A stretch of 64,000 nt of DNA from Sphingobium yanoikuyae (GCF_013001025.1 NZ_CP053021.1:2632001-2696000); one strand, 5' to 3'. Counted from the first letter of the stretch, positions 27,061 to 36,680 are shown. Program-made: numbers and translations. Notes: generated from the letters alone by a model not told the origin.

Positions 27061-28739
27061 GCCTGCGCCTCCCGCGCTGCGACGAAGCGGGCAAATTCAT
27101 CCTTGTCGGTGAACCGTTGCTGCGCGCGCGCGCCGACCCAATACCAGGCGTCGAGGTCGAGCGCTTCGGGGCGCCCGCTGCTGAGCAGCACGGTCGTGCC
27201 CGCTGCCCGCAACTCGGCCAACGTCGCCTTGAGGCTGGCAATCGGCATCATGTCGTAAAGTTGCGACAACAGCAGCACGCGCGGACGGCTGAGCAGGGCA
27301 TTGGCAAGCTTGAGCTGCATCACTTCGACGATCGACAGCGGCGAGCCGGAACTGGCGAGTTGGGTATCGAGCCCGTGCGGCAGCCTGGCGAGCCGCGCGC
27401 CCAGGCCAACCCGTTCCAGCGCGTTCATGATCCGCGCCCCATCCATGTCGCGGCCTTCGGCGAACGAGAGATATTCGCGCAGGGTGACATCGATGATGGT
27501 CGGGCGATTGAGCACCATCACCGCCGATCGCAGCAGATACATGTCGAAACTGCCCAGTTCGCTACCGCCGATCAGGACGATCCCGCTGTCGGGCGCGGCA
27601 TGGCGCTTGAGCAGCAGCGCCAGGGCGCTCTCCATGCCCGGTTCGGCCAGGATCACCGCCTGTTCGCCGCTCGCAATCTCGAAATTAATCTGGGCCTTGT
27701 CGATCTCGACATCGCGGAAGCGCACCGATCCGTCGCGCGGCGCTTCCCCGCGCTGGCCCAGCCGCTCCTGCGGGATGGCCAGGATCTGCGACAGTTCCTC
27801 GCTGCTCGCGACCAGATCATAGAAGGTGTCGAGATAGGAACCGAGCTGGTAGATGCCGTAGAAGACGCCGGACAGGATCAGTTCCGCCGCGACCAGCTGG
27901 CCGATCGAAAGCTGGCCGGCGAGGATCAGATTGCCGCCGAGCGCGAGCAAGGCGGCCGCGGCAAAGGCATAGACCAGGAAATAACCCAGCGTCTGCGCGA
28001 AGCTGTAGCGGAAATAGCGGCGATGCGCGGCGATATAGTCGGCAATGACCGTTTCGGACCGGTCCATCGCGAAATTCAGGTGCCGGGCCGACTTGTAGAA
28101 GCCGTTGGAACCGCCGACGCTTTCCAGCCAATGCGCGGCATTATGCTTGGCATGGCTGACACCTACCGCGCCGGTGATCGCACCATGCCGCCAGGCCAGC
28201 CAAATCATCAGGCACACCGTCACCAGCACCAGGTTGAAGGCCAGGAAGAAGGGATGGTAGAAACTGGTCACCACCAGTCCCACCGCCCCCTGCAGCACGA
28301 TGGTGAAGGCGCCGATTACCAGGCTGGGCACCGATTTCTGGACGATCACCATGTCGAAATAGCGGTTGAACAGGCTACCCCGGCTTTCATCGACGAAGAA
28401 AGGGTTCTGCGCATGGACCGCGCGCACGGTGATTTCCGCGACCACCCGTGCAAAGATGCGGCGTTCGAAGATCGCCAGCAGATAGACGCGCAGCGCGCTC
28501 AGCCCCGCCACGACCAGCAGCAGCGCCAGCAGCACGCCGGACAGGATCCACAAGGGCGCGACCAGCGCGGTGCGCGCCACCGAGTTGATCAGCAGTTGCA
28601 CGGAGATGGGGGTGGCCAGCGACAACAGGCTGATCGCCACCGTATAGACGATCCCGACATTCACATAGCTGCGGTCAGGCCCCACCACCTCCGACAGCCA
28701 CGCGGCCGCCTGCCGCAAGCCGAAACGCTCACTCGCCAA
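27057..28739 (-). CDS. ABC exporter-like membrane protein with degenerate nucleotide-binding domain
   Basis: The 560-residue protein has the type-I exporter layout: a six-helix membrane domain (residues 25-310) then an NBD-like domain (340-545). All ATPase motifs are lost. The Walker A position reads LAEPGMESA (E370 for Lys), the Q-loop Gln is N411, and the signature LSGGQ is LSIVE (468-472). Walker B Asp-Glu is S492-Q493 and the H-loop His is G522. The reading frame is intact and co-translated with HlyD, so it is not an ordinary pseudogene. The start is TTG 28739 with AGGTG upstream. It may need a partner ATPase or act without ATP hydrolysis. Confidence 0.85.
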   Translation of the reverse strand: MASERFGLRQAAAWLSEVVGPDRSYVNVGIVYTVAISLLSLATPISVQLLINSVARTALVAPLWILSGVLLALLLVVAGLSALRVYLLAIFERRIFARVVAEITVRAVHAQNPFFVDESRGSLFNRYFDMVIVQKSVPSLVIGAFTIVLQGAVGLVVTSFYHPFFLAFNLVLVTVCLMIWLAWRHGAITGAVGVSHAKHNAAHWLESVGGSNGFYKSARHLNFAMDRSETVIADYIAAHRRYFRYSFAQTLGYFLVYAFAAAALLALGGNLILAGQLSIGQLVAAELILSGVFYGIYQLGSYLDTFYDLVASSEELSQILAIPQERLGQRGEAPRDGSVRFRDVEIDKAQINFEIASGEQAVILAEPGMESALALLLKRHAAPDSGIVLIGGSELGSFDMYLLRSAVMVLNRPTIIDVTLREYLSFAEGRDMDGARIMNALERVGLGARLARLPHGLDTQLASSGSPLSIVEVMQLKLANALLSRPRVLLLSQLYDMMPIASLKATLAELRAAGTTVLLSSGRPEALDLDAWYWVGARAQQRFTDKDEFARFVAAREAQA

Positions 28740-28808
28740 CTCGACACCTGTTCCCTGCCAGCCTCATCGAAAGCGCCCCTAACCGCGGCGATTAAGGCCC
28801 ACAATGGC

Positions 28809-28829
28809 TTATGCTGCACAGCAACATAA
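28809..28829. promoter_or_regulatory. 21-bp imperfect palindrome upstream of the export operon
   Basis: TTATG-C-TGC-ACA-GCA-A-CATAA is symmetric apart from one pair. It lies 70 bases before the TTG start of the ABC gene. It could be an operator for the TolC/HlyD/ABC operon; no regulator gene is nearby. Confidence 0.35.
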
Positions 28830-28923
28830 ACTTATGAAGCGTTTGCAGAATGGTGCAGGCATCAGGGCAAATGCTGCCCTCCCGGCCAGAAGTCCCCCGC
28901 TCTGGAGGGGACAGATCGGTCCT

Positions 28924-29523
28924 TCAGCCAAATTGCGCGAGGAAATCCCGCCCGGTCATTGGCAGCGAGAACATCGGGAAATCCTTGGTGATGGCGACGC
29001 GCTGTTCCTCCTCGCCGATGGTGGCGCAGCAGTCGATCAGCGTCGCGACATGATAGCCCCGTTCATAGGCGGAGCGCATGGTGGATTCGACGCAGCAATT
29101 GGTGAGAAAGCCGGCAATGACCAGGTGCGTGATGCCATGCTGGCGCAGGATGAAGTCGATATTGGTGCTGGCGAAGCAGTCCAGGCCACGCTTGCCCTCC
29201 ACCACGATCTCGCCATCGGTTGGCGCCATCGCATCGGCAATCTGCGCGCCCCAGCTGCCACGGCGAAAGGCCCTGGCGGCGATCACGCCGGCAAGGATGC
29301 CATAGGGCCGGGTCGACAGTTCGGGATAGCCCTCCGCAAAGCTGATCGGCACATGAAGGATGGTGAGCCCCGCCTGGCGCGCACCATCCAGCAGCGCGAC
29401 GCTGTTCGCCAGCATGCTGGTGGCGCGCATCACATCCCGCACCGCCTCATGCTGGGCACCGCCCTCGCTGACGAAATCATTCTGATATTCGATCAGGACG
29501 ATAGCGGTCTTGTCCGGCTTCAT
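28924..29523 (-). CDS. Isochorismatase-family cysteine hydrolase
   Basis: The 199-residue protein carries the family triad: D16 (LIEYQNDF), K111 (VVEGKRGLD) and the nucleophile C144 (AGFLTNCCVESTMRSAYERG). Members hydrolyse amides or vinyl ethers, such as nicotinamide, carbamoyl compounds or isochorismate. The substrate cannot be assigned. The start at ATG 29523 has CCGGAG upstream and is 20 bases after the molybdenum subunit stop, so it belongs to the pao-type operon. Confidence 0.85.
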   Translation of the reverse strand: MKPDKTAIVLIEYQNDFVSEGGAQHEAVRDVMRATSMLANSVALLDGARQAGLTILHVPISFAEGYPELSTRPYGILAGVIAARAFRRGSWGAQIADAMAPTDGEIVVEGKRGLDCFASTNIDFILRQHGITHLVIAGFLTNCCVESTMRSAYERGYHVATLIDCCATIGEEEQRVAITKDFPMFSLPMTGRDFLAQFG

Positions 29524-29543
29524 GCTGTTGCTCCGGTTAAGGG

Positions 29544-31745
29544 TCAGGCGATGTCGGGCATCTGGTCGAGATATTTGTCGAGCGTCAGCGGATAGTCGCG
29601 CACGCGGATGCCGGTGGCATTGTAGATGGCGTTGGCGATCGCCGATCCGGGGCCGCATATGCCCAGTTCGCCCACCCCCTTCGCCTTCAACGGCGAGACC
29701 ACCGGATCGAGCGTGTCGAGGAAGATGCATTCCTGATGCGGGATGTCGGCATGGACCGGCACTTCATAGCCGGCAAGGTCGTGATTGACGAAGAAGCCGA
29801 AGCGGGTGTCGACCGCCAGTTCCTCCATCAGGGCGGAGCCGGCCGACATGACCATGGCGCCGATCACCTGGCTGCGCGCCGACAGCGGATTGAGGATGCG
29901 GCCGGCATCGCACACCGCCAGCATCCGGCGGATCCGGGTTTCGCCGGTATAGGCGTTGACCGCGACTTCGGCGAAATGGCCGGCATAGGTGCCGACATCA
30001 TAGCCCTTCTTGAAATCGCCGAAGCTGATTTCATCCTCCGCCGTCAGGGCGCCGGCATCGGTCAGCGCCATGCGGCGACCGCCCGCATCGATCCGGCCGT
30101 CGGCGAAGGTTGCGCTATCGGCGTCGAACCCCAGTTTCTGGCCGATCGCCCGGCGCAGCGCCACGCAGGCGGCATAAACGCCGGCGGTCGAACTGGCCGC
30201 GCCCCATTGGCCGCCCGACCCCGATGAGGCGGGAAAATCGGAATCACCCAGCACCACCTGGACCCGGTCGAGCGGCACGCCCATGGTTTCCGCCGCGGTC
30301 TGGGCGATGATCGTGTAGCTGCCGGTACCGATGTCGGTCATGTCGGTTTCGATGGTGATACGGCCATCCGTGCCGAGCCGTGCGCGCGCGCCGGATGTCG
30401 CCGTCGGCCCGCCGCGATAGCCCGCCGCGACGCCCATGCCGATCAGCCAGGCGCCCTCGCGGCGCTGCCCTGGCCTGGCGCTGCGCTGCGCCCAGCCGAA
30501 CCGCTCCGCCCCTTCGCGCAGGCAGCGGACGAGGTTGCGGTCGGAAATGCGCTGGGTCGCGTTGGCAGGCACCGTCCCTTCGGGCTCATTGCGGATGCGC
30601 AGTTCGATCGGGTCCATGCCAAGCTTTTCGGCCAGTTCGTCGATCGCCACTTCCAGTGCCAGATGCCCCGGCGCCTCGCCGGGCGCGCGCATCGCATTGC
30701 CTTCCGGCAGGTCGAGCATGGCGACATGATTGGCGGTCATGCGATTGGCGCCGGCATAGACTTTGGGCGTCTGCGCCGTGCCATCCTCGCCATCGGTGCC
30801 GTTGATGTTGCTCGACCAGTTTTCATGCCCGATCGCCGTGATCCGTCCGTCGCGCTCCGCGCCGATACGGATGCGCTGGATCGTCGCCTGGCGATGGGTC
30901 GCGTTATTGGCCATCAGCGGGCGCTGCACGGCAATCTTGACCGGCCGTCCGGCCGCCTTGGCACCCAGCGCCGCCAGCACGGCATCCGCCCGCACGAACA
31001 GCTTTCCGCCAAAACCGCCGCCAATATAGGGCGAATCCACCCGCACATTGGCAGGGTCGATGCCCAGGATCTTGCTCATGCTCTGCTTGGCCCAGGCGAT
31101 CATCTGGTTGGACGTCCAGAGCGTCAGCCTGTCGCCGTCCCAGGCAGCGATGGTGGCGAACGGTTCCATCATCGAATGACTTTCGTTCGCGGTGCTGTAG
31201 CGCGCGTCGAGCTTCACCGGCGCTGCGGCGAAGGCGGTGGCGAAATCGCCCTGACTGCTCGTGTCAGGCTTGCCCCCCTGCCCCTTGGCCAGCGGCGCGG
31301 CGGGGGCGACGGCAGGAAAATCGAACACGCCCTTGTCCCGCACATAATCGGTGCGGATGAGCGCCGCGGCGGCGCGCGCCTGTTCGAAGCTTTCGGCCAC
31401 CACACAGGCGATCGCCTGATGATAATGATGGATGTCGCTGCCGCCGAACAGCGGGGCATAATTCATCATGCCCTTGCCGACCGGCTTGGTATCGGGGGCG
31501 GTCACGATCGCGATCACGCCCGGCGCGGCGCGGGCCAGGCTGGTGTCCATCGCGGCGATCCGCCCCTTGGCGATGGCCGATCCGACGACGAAGCCATAGG
31601 CCTGGTTGGCGATGACATCATGGCGTTCGGCGGCATAGGGCGCCTGGCCGGTGGTCTTGAGCGGGCCGTCGATCCGGGGCGTCGACTTGCCGACGATCTT
31701 GGCCTGATCGAACAGATTGGCCTTGGCGGGGGCATCGAATTTCAT
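29544..31745 (-). CDS. paoC: Molybdenum-binding subunit of xanthine-dehydrogenase-family aldehyde oxidoreductase (PaoC/YagR type)
   Basis: The 733-residue large subunit binds the molybdenum cofactor. It shows GGFGGKLFVRADAVLAALGA, GGQWGAASSTAGVYAACVAL and the C-terminal GVGELG with the catalytic Glu at residue 693. Its length equals E. coli PaoC (732). With the FAD and Fe-S genes upstream it makes a periplasmic aldehyde-detoxifying complex. No XdhC/PaoD-like maturation factor is next to it. Confidence 0.9.
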   Translation of the reverse strand: MKFDAPAKANLFDQAKIVGKSTPRIDGPLKTTGQAPYAAERHDVIANQAYGFVVGSAIAKGRIAAMDTSLARAAPGVIAIVTAPDTKPVGKGMMNYAPLFGGSDIHHYHQAIACVVAESFEQARAAAALIRTDYVRDKGVFDFPAVAPAAPLAKGQGGKPDTSSQGDFATAFAAAPVKLDARYSTANESHSMMEPFATIAAWDGDRLTLWTSNQMIAWAKQSMSKILGIDPANVRVDSPYIGGGFGGKLFVRADAVLAALGAKAAGRPVKIAVQRPLMANNATHRQATIQRIRIGAERDGRITAIGHENWSSNINGTDGEDGTAQTPKVYAGANRMTANHVAMLDLPEGNAMRAPGEAPGHLALEVAIDELAEKLGMDPIELRIRNEPEGTVPANATQRISDRNLVRCLREGAERFGWAQRSARPGQRREGAWLIGMGVAAGYRGGPTATSGARARLGTDGRITIETDMTDIGTGSYTIIAQTAAETMGVPLDRVQVVLGDSDFPASSGSGGQWGAASSTAGVYAACVALRRAIGQKLGFDADSATFADGRIDAGGRRMALTDAGALTAEDEISFGDFKKGYDVGTYAGHFAEVAVNAYTGETRIRRMLAVCDAGRILNPLSARSQVIGAMVMSAGSALMEELAVDTRFGFFVNHDLAGYEVPVHADIPHQECIFLDTLDPVVSPLKAKGVGELGICGPGSAIANAIYNATGIRVRDYPLTLDKYLDQMPDIA

Positions 31746-31749
31746 GGGA

Positions 31750-32700
31750 TCAACTCCTCGCCTGGGCCATGAGCGACGCCAGCGTCCGCTCGGCCAGTTT
31801 CAGCTTGAACCTGTTGTCCTCGGTCGGACGGGCATCGGCAAAGACCTTCTCCGTCACCGCGCGCGCGCCGCCTGGAAAGGCGCTTTCGGCCGCTTCCACC
31901 CGCCAGGGCCGATGGGCGACGCCGCCAAATGCCACGCGTCCGCTACCGTCCTTCTGGATGACGGTGGCGACCGAAACCAGCGCGAAGGCATAGGAGGCCC
32001 GGTCGCGCACCTTGTAATAGAGCTGGGTGCCGCCGATCGGCTTTGGCAGGGTGACGGCGGTGATCAGTTCGCCAGCCTCCAGCACATTGTCGCGCTGCGG
32101 CTCATTGCCGGGCAGGCGATGGAAATCCGCAAAATCGATTGCGCGCTTTGCGCCATCGGCCTTCACCGTCTCGACCTTCGCATCGAGCAGGCGCAGCGCC
32201 ACGCCCATGTCGCCGGGATAGGTGGCGATGCACTGGTCCGACGAGCCGATGACGGCCAGCTGCCGGGAAAAGCCGCCGATCGCCGCGCAGCCGGTGCCGG
32301 GCCGACGCTTGTTGCAGGGCATGTTGGTGTCGTAGAAATAGGGGCAGCGGGTTCGCTGCAGCAGGTTCCCCGCCGTCGTCGCCTTGTTGCGCAACTGGCC
32401 GCTGGCGCCGGCGACGATCGCACGGGCAAGGACGCCATAGTCGCGGCGGACCGCCATGTCCGACGCCAGCGCCGTGTTGGTGACGAGCGCGCCGATCCGC
32501 AGCCCGCCCTCCGCCGTCTTCTCGATCTGGTCAAGCTTCAGATCCTGGACATCGACCAGATGGGTCGGCGTCTCGATCTCCAGCTTCATCAGGTCGAGCA
32601 AATTGGTGCCGCCAGCCAGATATTTGGCGCCAGGCCGGCCGGCCACGGCGGCGGCGGCCTGCTCGGGCGTCTTCGCCCGTTCATAGGTAAAGCTCTTCAT
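31750..32700 (-). CDS. paoB: FAD-binding subunit of aldehyde oxidoreductase (PaoB/YagS type)
   Basis: The 316-residue protein has the FAD-binding motif [14 protein letters not shown] near residue 30. It also has the PaoB-specific cysteine insert [20 protein letters not shown] then TGCAAIGG, which in E. coli PaoB binds an extra 4Fe-4S cluster. The start overlaps the paoA stop by 4 bases, and the stop is 4 bases before paoC. The cysteine insert is the best reason to prefer PaoABC over generic xanthine dehydrogenase. Confidence 0.9.
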   Translation of the reverse strand: MKSFTYERAKTPEQAAAAVAGRPGAKYLAGGTNLLDLMKLEIETPTHLVDVQDLKLDQIEKTAEGGLRIGALVTNTALASDMAVRRDYGVLARAIVAGASGQLRNKATTAGNLLQRTRCPYFYDTNMPCNKRRPGTGCAAIGGFSRQLAVIGSSDQCIATYPGDMGVALRLLDAKVETVKADGAKRAIDFADFHRLPGNEPQRDNVLEAGELITAVTLPKPIGGTQLYYKVRDRASYAFALVSVATVIQKDGSGRVAFGGVAHRPWRVEAAESAFPGGARAVTEKVFADARPTEDNRFKLKLAERTLASLMAQARS

Positions 32701-33332
32701 GCCTTTGCTCCCGCGACCTGCGCCATGGCCTCGGCAATGTTGGAATAGGCGCCGCAACGGCAGAGATTGCCGCTCATCCGCTCGCGCATCTCGATATTGG
32801 AATAGTCCGGGGCGCGGGTGATGTCCGCCTGGACATGGCTCGGCACGCCCTGCTCGATTTCCTTGAGCACGGCAACGGCAGAGCAGATCTGCCCCGGCGT
32901 GCAATAGCCGCACTGATAGCCGTCATGGGCGATGAAAGCGGCCTGCATCGGATGCAGGTTGTCGGGCATGCCCAGCCCTTCGATCGTGGTGATCTCGTCG
33001 CCCTGATGCTGCAGCGCCAGGCTGAGGCAGCTGTTGATGCGGGTGCCGTTGACCATCACGGTGCAGGCGCCGCACTGGCCATGATCGCAGCCCTTCTTGG
33101 TGCCGGTCAGCTTGAGATGTTCGCGCAGCGCGTCGAGCAATGTCGTGCGGGTGTCGAGCTTCAACTGCTGCCGCTCGCCATTCACGATGAAATCGACCGC
33201 CATCATCGGCGGCGGCGCAGCGGGAGACGGCTGTGCCTGCACTGGTGCTGGAATGACGGCAACCGTCGCGGAGGCGGCACCGCCCGCCAATATGCCACGT
33301 CGCGACACGCCCATATCCGGAAAATCGGCCAT
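32697..33332 (-). CDS. paoA: 2Fe-2S subunit of aldehyde oxidoreductase, Tat-exported (PaoA/YagT type)
   Basis: The 211-residue protein opens with a twin-arginine signal ([20 protein letters not shown]). It binds two 2Fe-2S clusters: the plant-ferredoxin-like set ([12 protein letters not shown] plus the Cys in INSCLSL) and the helical set (QCGYCTPGQ and NLCRCGAY). The Tat signal means the folded PaoABC complex is carried to the periplasm, as in E. coli. It is the first gene of the operon. Confidence 0.92.
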   Translation of the reverse strand: MADFPDMGVSRRGILAGGAASATVAVIPAPVQAQPSPAAPPPMMAVDFIVNGERQQLKLDTRTTLLDALREHLKLTGTKKGCDHGQCGACTVMVNGTRINSCLSLALQHQGDEITTIEGLGMPDNLHPMQAAFIAHDGYQCGYCTPGQICSAVAVLKEIEQGVPSHVQADITRAPDYSNIEMRERMSGNLCRCGAYSNIAEAMAQVAGAKA

Positions 33333-33633
33333 GAAAATCTCCCCTGCAGACGCTGGTTGCGCGCTCTATCGAAGAAAAAACTGGCGGCCATCTTCCGGCC
33401 TGCCATCTACCCAGATGGAGGATAACACAGGAGAGGCCGTTCAGGTTCATGCGATGATCGGCATGATGTCATGATCGGGAATCATGAATGCTGTGGCGGC
33501 CGACGCTGATCGCCAAATAAATACCGCGGGGCCTTCCACACGCGACCTTCCACGCAAACCAGCATGGCGCTGCAACGACCGTTCCACGCGGCCCGTAGCT
33601 GTGCCATGGTGGTCGATCCTGTATAGAGGCCCC
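33333..33633. promoter_or_regulatory. Divergent control region between paoA-type operon and adenine deaminase gene
   Basis: No gene is supported in these 301 bases. The middle has two ATGATCGG direct repeats (33454-33461 and 33471-33478, 17 bases apart) around a CATGATGTCATG palindrome (33462-33473). A further ATCATGA follows at 33481. This repeated half-site layout suggests a regulator binding site serving one or both genes. Confidence 0.45.
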
Positions 33634-34650
33634 ATGACCGACATCGACCAATTTATCGCCGGACTGCCCAAGGCAGAGTTGCACCTCCATATCGAAGGGA
33701 CGCTGGAGCCCGAACTGATGTTCGCGCTGGCCCGGCGTAACGACGTGACGCTGCCTTACGGCTCGATCGACGAGATCCGCCAGGCCTATGATTTCGGCAA
33801 TCTCCAGGATTTCCTCGACATCTATTATGCCGGCACCAATGTGCTGCGCACGCCGCAGGATTTCCACGATCTCGCGGCCGCCTATTTCGATCGCGCAGCG
33901 CAGGACAATATCGTCCATGCCGAAATCATGTTCGATCCGCAGGCGCACACATCGCGCGGCGTGCCCTTCGCCCATGTGATCGAGGGGCTGCTGTCAGCCA
34001 TGCGGGACGCGGAAGAACGCCATGGCATCACCAGCGACCTGATCCTGAGCTTCCTGCGCCATCTGAGCGAGGAAGAGGCCTTTGACACACTGCACGCCGC
34101 GACCCCCTGGCTGTCGCAGATCAAGGCCGTGGGGCTGGACTCGTCGGAAGTCGGCCACCCGCCCGAGAAATTCGCCCGCGTCTTCGCCGCTGCAGCCGAT
34201 GCCGGCCTCAAGCTGTGCGCCCACGCCGGCGAGGAAGGCCCGCCCGCCTATGTCTGGGAAGCGCTCGACCTGCTCAAGGTCGACCGGATCGACCATGGCA
34301 ATCGCGCGCTGGAGGAGGATGCCCTGGTCGAGCGACTGGTGGACGAGCAGATGGTGCTGACCGTCTGCCCGCTCTCCAACCTCAAATTATGCGTGATCGA
34401 CGACATCGCCAGCCATCCGCTCGACCGGATGCTGGACATGGGCCTGCGCGCGACGGTCAATTCCGACGATCCGGCCTATTTCGGCGGCTATCTCAACGAC
34501 AATTATCGCGCCGTCACCGCCGCACGCGACCTGACCCGCGAACAAATTGCCCTGCTGGCGCGCAACAGCATCATCGGCTCCTTCCTGCCGCAGCAGGCCA
34601 AGGACGCCCATCTGGCGACCATCGACGCCTATCTCGAACAGGCGCATTGA
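33634..34650 (+). CDS. Adenine deaminase (adenosine deaminase family)
   Basis: The 338-residue zinc enzyme starts at ATG 33634; the ORF runs 50 codons further up without support. Metal ligands H17-x-H19 (ELHLHIEGTL), the His/Glu of CAHAGEEGP, and the late Asp in NSDDPAYFGGY are present. The signatures CPLSNLKLCV and SDDPAYFGG match fungal/Pseudomonas-type adenine deaminases rather than adenosine deaminases, which read NTDDP. It likely converts adenine to hypoxanthine for purine salvage. Confidence 0.87.
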   Translation: MTDIDQFIAGLPKAELHLHIEGTLEPELMFALARRNDVTLPYGSIDEIRQAYDFGNLQDFLDIYYAGTNVLRTPQDFHDLAAAYFDRAAQDNIVHAEIMFDPQAHTSRGVPFAHVIEGLLSAMRDAEERHGITSDLILSFLRHLSEEEAFDTLHAATPWLSQIKAVGLDSSEVGHPPEKFARVFAAAADAGLKLCAHAGEEGPPAYVWEALDLLKVDRIDHGNRALEEDALVERLVDEQMVLTVCPLSNLKLCVIDDIASHPLDRMLDMGLRATVNSDDPAYFGGYLNDNYRAVTAARDLTREQIALLARNSIIGSFLPQQAKDAHLATIDAYLEQAH

Positions 34651-34729
34651 CGCCCTGATTTACCGGCCCCTCCCCCGATGATATAGCCTGTCTCACAGGA
34701 TGGCGGGCTTTTGGGGAAGGGCCGGACGC

Positions 34730-36499
34730 ATGGCTGACTGGATAAGGGCGGCGACCGCGCTGGGCATCGGCCTGTCGCTCGCCTCCGTATCGATCGAACC
34801 TGCCTTCTCGCCCGCGACGCTTGCCGCGCTCGATCCTGTCCGCCTCGCCCGCAGCCTGTGCAGCGGCCCAGGGGTCGGCTCCGCCCTCGCCCGCGAATTG
34901 CTGATCGCGGCGGCCGCCGCCCAGCCGATCGCTCAAGCCCCGCCGATCCCGCTGTTCGATGATCTCACCCATTCACGCTTTCCACTGACCAGCACCAATC
35001 CGCAGGCGCGCCGCTATTTCAGCCAGGGTCTGCTGCTCATGTACGGCTTCAACCATGCCGGCGCGGTCCGCTCCTTCCGTGCGGCACAGCGGCTCGATCC
35101 GGCCTGCGCGCTCTGCTGGTGGGGCGAGGCGGTGGCGCTCGGCCCCAATATCAACGCACCGATGGATGCCGGCGACCGGGGCGCGGCTCTTGCCGCGATG
35201 GACCGGGCGATGACGCTGCGCGATCGGGCCTCACCGATGGAGCGCGGCCTGATCGCGGCCGCGGCGCTGCGCTATGCCCCTGATCCCGATGCCGATCGCG
35301 CGGCGCTCGACGGCGCCTATGCCGATGCGATGCTGGCGCTCGCGGCGCGCTTCCCGGCCGATGACGATGTCGCCCTGCTGGCGGCCGAAGCGGCGATGGA
35401 CACCAGCCCGTGGAATTATTGGGAGGCCGACCGCAAGACCCCGATCGGGCGCGCCGGCGCCGCCATCCGCCTGGTCGAAACGGTGCAGGCGCGCAATCCC
35501 GCCCATGTCCAGGCGGCGCATCTGATGATCCACCTGCTCGAAGCGAGCGATGCAAAACGCGCCGAAGCTGCCGCCGACCGCCTCTCCGCCGATGGCGTGC
35601 CCAGCGCCGCCCATCTCGTCCATATGCCGAGCCACATCTATCAGGTCGTCGGCCGCTATCGTGACTCGATCCGCGTCAACATCGCCGCCGCCCGCGCCGA
35701 CGAAGTCTTCATTCGCGCCACCGACGACCACAGCCTGGTGCGCTACGGCTATTATCCGCACAATGTCCATTTCATCGTCGCCTCCGCGCAAATGGCAGGC
35801 GACATGGATGGCGCGATGCGGGAGGCGCGCCGCCTGCGCGTCATTCTCGATCCCGCAACCTCCGCCGCCATCGCCTGGATCCAGGCGATCGACGCCGCCC
35901 CCTATCTGGCCATGGCGCAGTTCGCCGCGCCTGCCGACATCCTCGCCCTGCCCGCGCCCGATCCGCGCCTGCCCTATGCCATCGCCATGCGCCATTATGC
36001 CCGCGCCGTCGCCCGTGCCCAGCAGCGCGACCAGCGCGGCTTCGATGCGGAGGTCGCGGCAATGAGCGCGCTCGCCCGCTCCGATGCACTGGCCCCGATG
36101 ATTGCGCAGGGCGTCCCAGCCCCGGACCTGATCGCGCTCGCCACCGCGGTCGCGCGCGGCCGTCTCGCCACCGCCCAGCGCCGCTATGCGCAGGCCGCCG
36201 ACCATTATCGCGCCGCGATCGCGCTGGAGCGCAGGATACCCTATCAGGAACCGGCCTACTGGTATTATCCGGTGCATCAGTCGCTCGGCGCCGCCCTCTT
36301 CCTCGCCGGCCGCCACGACGATGCCAGCGCCGCTTTCCGCCAGGCACTGATCCAGGCCCCCAATAATGGCTGGGCGCTCTACGGCCTTGCCCGCGCGGAG
36401 GCAGCCCAGGGGCACAAGGCAGAGGCCGCCGCCGCCCGCAAGGCCCTGACCAGCGCCTGGTCCGGCGATCCCGACTGGCTGCGGATGAACCGGCTCTGA
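34730..36499 (+). CDS. Exported tetratricopeptide-repeat protein
   Basis: The 589-residue protein starts best at ATG 34730 with GGGGAAGG about 10 bases upstream; an ATG at 34700 lacks a ribosome site. It begins with a hydrophobic signal-like segment. It then has YFSQGLLLMYGFNHAGAVRS and ACALCWWGEAVALGPNINAP, a recognisable conserved TPR start, and C-terminal TPR units (QSLGAALFLAGRHDDASAAF, WALYGLARAEAAQGHKAEAA). The role is unknown; TPRs bind proteins. Confidence 0.78.
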   Translation: MADWIRAATALGIGLSLASVSIEPAFSPATLAALDPVRLARSLCSGPGVGSALARELLIAAAAAQPIAQAPPIPLFDDLTHSRFPLTSTNPQARRYFSQGLLLMYGFNHAGAVRSFRAAQRLDPACALCWWGEAVALGPNINAPMDAGDRGAALAAMDRAMTLRDRASPMERGLIAAAALRYAPDPDADRAALDGAYADAMLALAARFPADDDVALLAAEAAMDTSPWNYWEADRKTPIGRAGAAIRLVETVQARNPAHVQAAHLMIHLLEASDAKRAEAAADRLSADGVPSAAHLVHMPSHIYQVVGRYRDSIRVNIAAARADEVFIRATDDHSLVRYGYYPHNVHFIVASAQMAGDMDGAMREARRLRVILDPATSAAIAWIQAIDAAPYLAMAQFAAPADILALPAPDPRLPYAIAMRHYARAVARAQQRDQRGFDAEVAAMSALARSDALAPMIAQGVPAPDLIALATAVARGRLATAQRRYAQAADHYRAAIALERRIPYQEPAYWYYPVHQSLGAALFLAGRHDDASAAFRQALIQAPNNGWALYGLARAEAAQGHKAEAAAARKALTSAWSGDPDWLRMNRL

Positions 36500-36680
36500 G
36501 GGGCGATCCGCTTGTTGATCGGGAAAATGGACAAATAGCCCGGAAAATACTGGCCATCGCCCATTTTGCTGGTAGGGAGGGCGCGTCCAGCCCACCGGGA
36601 TCGATATTTCGCGCCATGGCATCCGCGCCGCCCCCTTTCCGCGTCCTGCGTCAATCGCGCCCCGGCGCGCAACGTCCATC

